A stretch of 10,509 bases of DNA from JBBITW01 sp037440525 (GTDB taxonomy: Bacteria > Desulfobacterota > BSN033 > UBA1163): NCBI GenBank assembly GCA_037440525.1, contig JBBITW010000129.1, positions 1-10,509 on the forward strand, in the 5' to 3' direction. Positions 6,462-10,509 of the stretch are shown here, in pieces (the stretch's first letter is position 1; each line of letters opens with the position of its first letter). The position numbers were made by a program, and so were the translations under genes. The notes under the pieces were generated by a model. That model searched no databases and was not told the origin of the DNA. It saw only the letters and a program-made list of their open reading frames with translations.

Positions 6462-7163
6462 TTATTTTTCGAGCTGAGATATCTTTTTTATTACAAAATC
6501 TTTCAAAGAAGATTTTTGAGATATATTTAAAAAATTCCTATAACTTTCCAGGGCCTCTTTTTTCTTGCCCAATTTTTCATAGCAGCGGCCGATATTTATA
6601 TATGTATTTCCACCTGCTAAATCCCTGCCTATCTCAAGCGCCTCCTTATATATATTGAGTGCTCTTTCATAGTCCTTCTTCCCTTCATAGCAATGCCCAA
6701 GACCTTCCAATGCAAAGAACTTATAAAGTTTCTCTTTTTTCATCTTTTTCAAAAACGCCTGATAGTTTTTTTCTGCCTCGTCAAACTCACCCATTCTAAG
6801 ATATAAATTCCCTTTATATAATAATGAAATCTTCCCTGATGTTGTATTAGGAAATCTATTTACCACCTCATTAAATTTATCTATAAGATTCTTGAATTCA
6901 GACCGGGGAACTTCCTGATTTGAAGAGCTTATGACCTGATATATTCCGAGGACCGAGCTAAACTTTTGATAGGATTCATCCTCCTTGCCTTTCTCCCATC
7001 TCTGATATAAGAAAAAGGCAATAACGATGAAAACTATAATAGTGCCTACTGTAATGATTTTCCTTAAATTCCTCTCAATAAATTTTATTGTCCTCTCTGT
7101 AAAATTAATAAACTCATCAGGTTCTTTTAATTTCTTCTTTGTAACTTTGGTCTTTTTCTTCAT
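6462..7163 (-). CDS. Membrane-anchored TPR protein (YfgM-like architecture)
   Basis: The 233-aa protein has a very lysine-rich cytoplasmic start (residues 1-15). A single membrane helix follows at about 36-53 (ITVGTIIVFIVIAFFLY). The rest, about 180 residues, would lie outside the cytoplasm. It contains about three tetratricopeptide repeats, near residues 109-142, 150-182 and 186-219 (for example YEGKKDYERALNIYKEALE). This matches the YfgM/tol-pal-type arrangement of an anchored TPR scaffold; the binding partner is unknown. The ATG at 7163 is preferred over an in-frame TTG at 7184 because AAAGGA (7178-7173) lies 9 nt before the ATG, while the TTG has no properly spaced site. It starts 17 bp after the selB stop, so the genes are probably co-transcribed. 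No functional link to selenocysteine is evident. A 28-nt repeat follows its stop codon. Confidence 0.8.
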   Translation of the reverse strand: MKKKTKVTKKKLKEPDEFINFTERTIKFIERNLRKIITVGTIIVFIVIAFFLYQRWEKGKEDESYQKFSSVLGIYQVISSSNQEVPRSEFKNLIDKFNEVVNRFPNTTSGKISLLYKGNLYLRMGEFDEAEKNYQAFLKKMKKEKLYKFFALEGLGHCYEGKKDYERALNIYKEALEIGRDLAGGNTYINIGRCYEKLGKKKEALESYRNFLNISQKSSLKDFVIKKISQLEK

Positions 7164-7180
7164 CTCTTTAATTCCTTTCG

Positions 7181-9097
7181 TCAATCCTTTGCGGTTCTAA
7201 GAACCCTTTTATCTCCCATACGAAGGGTCAACTTTATCTGATCAAAGTATTCTATCAATGGGATGGTATATTTTCTTGAGACTCCTGTTATATCCTTGAA
7301 TTGAGGCGTTGTTATCTCTCCATTCTTCTTAAGATAATTAATCAGCTCTTCTCTTAGTCTTTCAAATGGAACTTTATGAAAATAGAGTCCACTCTTTATC
7401 TTTATGAAAATTCCCTGGTGAACAAGATGTTCAAAAATGGATTGGATCATCTCTTCATCTTCAGACCATTCGGTTGCCAATTCCTTTGGTGAGGGAGGTT
7501 GAAGGCCTCCCCTTTGAACAGATTCTTCTATCCTCTTGATTAATCCTCTTTCATCCATATCAGAGACCTGATGACCTGAGAGTCTCAGCTTGTCTTTTTC
7601 AAGGATTAACTCTTTAGATTGAGTTAATTCATTTATTATGATTTGAAACAGTTTAACATCTTCGCCGATAGGAAGCTTAGTCCTTAGCTCTTCCTTAGGT
7701 ATTCCCGACTTCATAGGGTTTCTCTTGTGGAATTCTCTTAATTGGTTCAAGGCGATCTCTTTAAGTTGTTGATATTGAGTGGCATCAATTATTTTCATCC
7801 CCTCAGGGTCGACCAAAAAAAGACTCCCATCGACTATCCCTTTTTTAATAATCCTTTCTATCTCATCTGAGGCAATTCCCACTCTTTTTAACAGTTCAGA
7901 AAGTGTAATCCCTTTGAGACCAGAATGGGTTATATGCTGACGTATGGCTTCTTCATTACTTCCGTCTCTGAGGAGTATGAGATCCCTGATGATTGGCTCT
8001 GAAAATCTTCTATGTTTTTCAGGACAAACATCGAGTATGAGGCCTCCTCCAGATGTTTGAATCACTCCTGAGCCTCGAATCACAAATCGATCTTTAGGCA
8101 TAGCTACAACAGGTCTCTCCAATTTGAGCTGGGCAAAACCACCTTCTCCAGGAGCCAATTCTTCTTTATCGAGGAGGAGGATTGAGGCATTGGTAAGGGT
8201 AGTGCCAATATGGAATCTCTGTTTTGTTCTATTCTTTAATGGTCTTGGTGCGGTAGGGAGATATTCAAGATATACATCTATCAGTTGAGTTGTGTTGAAA
8301 GTATTGGGCCTCACAAGGACATCTCCCCGATTAATCGAAGAGGCTTCTACCCCCTGAAGGTTTATTGCTGCCCTCTGCCCGGCAAAAATCCTTTCAACAG
8401 TTTGATTATATACCTGAAGATTTCTAACTTTACCTTCAAACTTTGATGGGAGAATCTCTATGGTCTCTCCAATTGAAAGACTCCCGGAGACTACTGTACC
8501 TGTAACGACTGTACCAAAACCTCTAATGATAAACACACGATCTATTGGGAGTCTGAAAGGACCGTTAAAAGATTTTTCCTCCACTTCTCTTGAAAGGAGA
8601 TCAATGCTTTGAATGAGTTGGGGAATCCCTTCTCCTGTTATAGATGATACAGGGATAATAGGTGCATCCTGTAAGAATGTATCTCTAACAGTATCAATTA
8701 CTTCTTCTTTAACCAATTCTAAGAGCTCATTATCTACAAGGTCTTTTTTTGTCAATACAATCAGGCCCTTTTTGACTTTTAAAAGACGACAGATATCTAA
8801 ATGTTCCTTTGTCTGAGGCATTACTCCCTCATCAGAAGCAATGATTAGTGAAACAAGATCAATCCCCCATACCCCCGCAACCATATGTTTTACAAATTTC
8901 TCGTGTCCTGGGACGTCTATGATTCCCAATCTTATACCACTTGGAAGATCAAGGAATGTGAAACCCAGTTCAATCGTAATTCCCCTTTCCTTCTCCTCTT
9001 TCAATCTATCAGTGTCAACGCCTGTAAGGGCTTTCACTAATGATGTCTTACCATGGTCAATATGCCCTGCTGTACCGAGTATAACATGTTTTATCAT
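7181..9097 (-). CDS. selB: Selenocysteine-specific translation elongation factor
   Basis: This 638-aa GTPase brings Sec-tRNA(Sec) to the ribosome at UGA codons marked by a SECIS hairpin. GTPase motifs are complete: GHIDHGKT (11-18), RGITIELGF (38-46), DVPGHE (61-66), TKKD (116-119) and SSITG (151-155). EF-Tu-like beta-barrel domains II and III follow to about 360. The C-terminal part is a run of winged-helix domains. It ends in the SelB signature around 599-634, with GVSRKYTIPLIEYFD and MGDKRVLR. The length is normal for bacterial SelB. The motif RGITIELGF and the winged helices separate it from EF-Tu and from IF2-like proteins. The ATG at 9097 has GAGAGG 5 nt upstream. It is followed by a TPR gene. 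No selA, selD or selC is present in the window, so the selenoprotein genes must be elsewhere. Confidence 0.96.
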   Translation of the reverse strand: MIKHVILGTAGHIDHGKTSLVKALTGVDTDRLKEEKERGITIELGFTFLDLPSGIRLGIIDVPGHEKFVKHMVAGVWGIDLVSLIIASDEGVMPQTKEHLDICRLLKVKKGLIVLTKKDLVDNELLELVKEEVIDTVRDTFLQDAPIIPVSSITGEGIPQLIQSIDLLSREVEEKSFNGPFRLPIDRVFIIRGFGTVVTGTVVSGSLSIGETIEILPSKFEGKVRNLQVYNQTVERIFAGQRAAINLQGVEASSINRGDVLVRPNTFNTTQLIDVYLEYLPTAPRPLKNRTKQRFHIGTTLTNASILLLDKEELAPGEGGFAQLKLERPVVAMPKDRFVIRGSGVIQTSGGGLILDVCPEKHRRFSEPIIRDLILLRDGSNEEAIRQHITHSGLKGITLSELLKRVGIASDEIERIIKKGIVDGSLFLVDPEGMKIIDATQYQQLKEIALNQLREFHKRNPMKSGIPKEELRTKLPIGEDVKLFQIIINELTQSKELILEKDKLRLSGHQVSDMDERGLIKRIEESVQRGGLQPPSPKELATEWSEDEEMIQSIFEHLVHQGIFIKIKSGLYFHKVPFERLREELINYLKKNGEITTPQFKDITGVSRKYTIPLIEYFDQIKLTLRMGDKRVLRTAKD

Positions 9098-9123
9098 AAA
9101 GCCCTCTCAAAAATTCCTTTTTA

Positions 9124-9152
9124 ACGATAACAAAAAGAAATTCTTCTTTCAA
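9124..9152 (-). promoter_or_regulatory. Possible promoter of the selB operon
   Basis: On the minus strand TTGAAA (9152-9147) and TATCGT (9129-9124) are separated by exactly 17 bp. Transcription would begin near 9117, about 20 nt before the selB ATG. The -10 box is only four of six to consensus, in AT-rich DNA where such matches arise by chance. Confidence 0.35.
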
Positions 9153-9172
9153 CTATTTAAAATTAATTGTCA

Positions 9173-9243
9173 TGCCTGCCTGGCCTCCCACGAATCATGA
9201 AAACATTTAGATTAAGGCAAAGGTTAGGAAGCCAGTTTAGGCA
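9173..9243. repeat. Imperfect inverted repeat upstream of selB
   Basis: TGCCTGCCTGGCCTCC (9173-9188) pairs with GGAAGCCAGTTTAGGCA (9227-9243). Blocks of 5, 5 and 3 bp match and the rest is mismatched. The octamer AGGCAAAG also occurs twice, at 9215-9222 and 9239-9246. These are the most GC-rich words in this AT-rich stretch and look like a decayed intergenic palindromic element. Confidence 0.4.
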
Positions 9244-9268
9244 AAGTGAATTGGTAAAGAAAATTTCT

Positions 9269-9298
9269 TCTACCAGAGGTGGATTGGCTTGTGGCGGA
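9269..9298. repeat. Diverged copy of the two-hairpin element
   Basis: This block aligns with 14-43. They share CCAGAGG and GGAT in the first half and CGGA at the end. The first stem keeps all six pairs although two positions changed: G-C became A-T, and C-G became a T-G wobble. The second stem is partly kept (five of six pairs counting two wobbles; G9286-G9296 is unpaired). The loops are AGA and TGT. Confidence 0.45.
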
Positions 9299-9664
9299 AA
9301 TACCAATGGTCTAAATTATCGACAAAACCGACTTCTTAGCCTTAACCCTCAAACCAACGACTCTTATTTTCTAAGCAAAAAACCATCCTTATTTGTTATT
9401 CTGAATGAAAGGCTATTTCTGAGAAGTAAAGATAAGGTTTAAAAAGAACCAAATAAAAAACACCTTTATTTTATAGGCCTAAAATATGATCCTCTTTTTT
9501 GAAGCTTTATCTTTTCAATATCATTTTTGTAATAACTGTTCAGTAATCGATCATTCCTATATCTGCAAAAGATGGAATTGGCAATTCTATTATTATCAAA
9601 TACTCTCTAATATCACTCCTCACAGAAGCAGGAAAATAGGCTGTTTTAAAGAGAGAAAAATGAA

Positions 9665-9684
9665 TGTGGAAAACTTGTGGAAAA
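9665..9684 (-). promoter_or_regulatory. Pair of DnaA-box-like nonamers
   Basis: TGTGGAAAA occurs at 9665-9673 and again at 9676-9684, 11 bp apart and in the same orientation. The reverse complement, TTTTCCACA, fits the relaxed DnaA box TTWTNCACA. A very AT-rich tract lies to the right. The match and the helical-turn spacing are seen; binding by DnaA is inference, and only two close boxes exist. Confidence 0.3.
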
Positions 9685-9971
9685 AACCTTTCTATTTTGG
9701 CTTCTTAACCAACCTCAATATAAAACCAAGATTAAAAAGGATTCTACTTATAAAAAAAACTCAATAAATTCAAATAATTATAAAGTTGTGATCAATCATA
9801 AAAAAATCGCAATATCTTGTGTCTTAAATTAAAGTCTAAATTACCCCTTATGTTTAAAAACTGTGTATATCTCTTTATAAATAAATGCCTCTCTAAAAAA
9901 TATGCCATAGTTATGAGACTTTATTTAGGGATTTTAATATATCAATTTTGTGATGGCTTTAAAATTCATTG

Positions 9972-10013
9972 AGCCCAAAAATAAAGGGGGAGGATCTTTT
10001 AAATCCTCCCCCT
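9972..10013 (-). terminator. Strong rho-independent terminator of the HU gene
   Basis: On the minus strand a perfect 10-bp stem, GGGGGAGGAT (10012-10003) with ATCCTCCCCC (9995-9986), encloses a 7-nt loop. TTTATTTTT follows at 9985-9977. It begins about 32 bp after the HU stop codon, so HU is transcribed as a single gene. Confidence 0.9.
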
Positions 10014-10044
10014 CTAAATTCAAAATTGATATTAAGTAGAAATA

Positions 10045-10317
10045 TTACTTTACTGAACTTCTAAGTAAATTTCCTGGTTTAAATTTTGGTACCCTTGCTG
10101 CTGGAATTTTGATTTCCTTTCCGGTTTGAGGATTCCTTCCAACCCTTGCCTTCCTCTTCACAACAGTAAAGGTCCCAAACCCTGGCAGGGTAAGCTTATC
10201 CCCCTTCTTTAAGGCCTTTGTAACCGTTGCAGTAAAAGCATTTATCGCTTTCTCTGCCGATGCCTTTGAGATCTTTGCCTCCTTACCGACATTAGAGATT
10301 AACTCCGCCTTCGTCAT
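10045..10317 (-). CDS. hup: HU family DNA-binding protein
   Basis: The 90-aa histone-like protein bends and compacts DNA as a dimer in the nucleoid. The whole length matches the family: a helical dimer core (1-40, beginning MTKAELISNVGKEAKIS), the turn GDKLTLPGFGTF (39-50), and the DNA-gripping beta arm with GRNPQTG (60-66), whose Pro63 intercalates in known HU structures. The C-terminal IPAARVPKFKPG is also standard. The gene has a near-perfect ribosome binding site AAGGAGGTGAT (10332-10322) five bases before the start codon, which points to high expression. It has its own promoter and a strong terminator. IHF subunits share the fold; the sequence looks like homodimeric HU, but IHF cannot be wholly excluded. 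Confidence 0.95.
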   Translation of the reverse strand: MTKAELISNVGKEAKISKASAEKAINAFTATVTKALKKGDKLTLPGFGTFTVVKRKARVGRNPQTGKEIKIPAARVPKFKPGNLLRSSVK

Positions 10318-10376
10318 CTAAATCACCTCCTTTTTGGTTAGGCTTTTTTATAAACTTAATCTTAAAAACGATTTTC

Positions 10377-10405
10377 ATAATAAACACCAATATCCCAAAA
10401 GTCAA
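10377..10405 (-). promoter_or_regulatory. Predicted sigma-70-type promoter of HU
   Basis: On the minus strand TTGACT (10405-10400) and TATTAT (10382-10377) are exactly 17 bp apart. An A-run (10409-10415 region) just upstream could act as an UP element. Transcription would start near 10370 and give a leader of about 52 nt before the HU ATG, which includes the strong ribosome binding site. Confidence 0.65.
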
Positions 10406-10509
10406 GTATTTTTTTGAGATCTCTGAAAAAGTATTTGTAAAGAGTATTATAGAGTGGGGAGGTGGGGTGGAAAAGCCTTCGAGCGGATACCTCTAATAGT
10501 TTAGCACTA

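Larger units (their letters stand above)
9098..9971. other. Gene-free AT-rich region between HU and selB
   Basis: About 870 bp with no convincing gene on either strand. The right part (about 9730-9970) is extremely AT-rich with runs of A. Open frames on the plus strand here (9167-9442 and 9486-9767) lack ribosome binding sites and have composition unlike proteins. Recognisable contents are the selB promoter candidate, an imperfect inverted repeat (9173-9243), the diverged two-hairpin copy (9269-9298) and two DnaA-box-like nonamers (9665-9684). I see no tRNA, SRP RNA, RNase P RNA or tmRNA signature. Confidence 0.6.

Noticed and set aside
85..9097. Possible selenocysteine codon in a local gene, because selB is present
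   Set aside because: Every recognised gene here is full length for its family and ends at a natural C-terminus, so no in-frame UGA readthrough is needed.
8613..9200. Plus-strand frames of 67 and 119 codons opposite selB
   Set aside because: They are antisense to the conserved GTPase domain of SelB and show no protein signature.
9167..9442. Plus-strand open frame of 91 codons upstream of selB
   Set aside because: It overlaps the imperfect inverted repeat and the diverged two-hairpin copy, has no ribosome binding site, and has no protein-like pattern.
9486..9767. Plus-strand frame whose internal Met begins MNVENLWKK, like a DnaA N-terminus
   Set aside because: The likeness stops after about nine residues in every frame, the composition is that of AT-rich random sequence, and no DnaA domain follows.
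10362..10508. Minus-strand frame of 48 codons open to the right edge, ending TAA at 10364-10362
   Set aside because: It could be the 3' end of an upstream gene, but it overlaps the well-formed HU promoter and I recognise nothing in its residues. It remains a weak possibility.
10440..10509. TTCGAGC in the right-edge sequence as a possible tRNA T-loop
   Set aside because: The flanking bases do not form a 5-bp T-stem or an acceptor stem on either strand.

Overview
All seven protein genes that I can support lie on the minus strand. The DNA is AT-rich. The genes have strong purine-rich ribosome binding sites and sigma-70-like promoters. The gene set is a ferredoxin-dependent indolepyruvate oxidoreductase, the selenocysteine elongation factor SelB, a secreted double-length M16 peptidase, an HU protein and a bacterial OGG1-type glycosylase. 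This suggests a strictly anaerobic bacterium that decodes selenocysteine. The style of the HU and M16 proteins reminds me of Desulfobacterota or a neighbouring anaerobic lineage, but that placement is inference.

Layout, read right to left in the direction of transcription: (1) HU (10045-10317) is a single gene with its own promoter, a near-perfect ribosome binding site and a very strong terminator. (2) A gene-free, very AT-rich stretch of about 870 bp (9098-9971) carries degenerate hairpin elements and two DnaA-box-like nonamers. (3) selB (7181-9097) is followed after 17 bp by a membrane-anchored TPR protein gene (6462-7163); they probably form one operon. (4) A 370-bp spacer holds a 28-nt dispersed repeat, three tandem 31-bp repeats plus one inverted unit, and the iorAB promoter. 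(5) iorA-iorB (6094 down to 3653) ends in a clear intrinsic terminator. (6) An M16 peptidase gene (906-3539) is followed after 5 bp by an ogg gene (85-900). Tandem hairpins and a second copy of the 28-nt repeat lie beyond ogg.

IorA and IorB form one enzyme that oxidatively decarboxylates aryl-pyruvates from aromatic amino acids to aryl-acetyl-CoA and reduces ferredoxin. SelB delivers Sec-tRNA to UGA codons in selenoproteins encoded elsewhere. No selC or selA is visible here, and none of the genes in this window needs a UGA readthrough. No mobile element with a transposase, CRISPR array, tRNA or rRNA gene was found.

The least ordinary content is non-coding. It comprises the 28-nt repeat placed 7-8 bp after two unrelated stop codons, the 31-bp repeat array upstream of iorAB, and a two-hairpin element with a diverged second copy that keeps its base pairing. 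No clearly new multi-gene system was seen.
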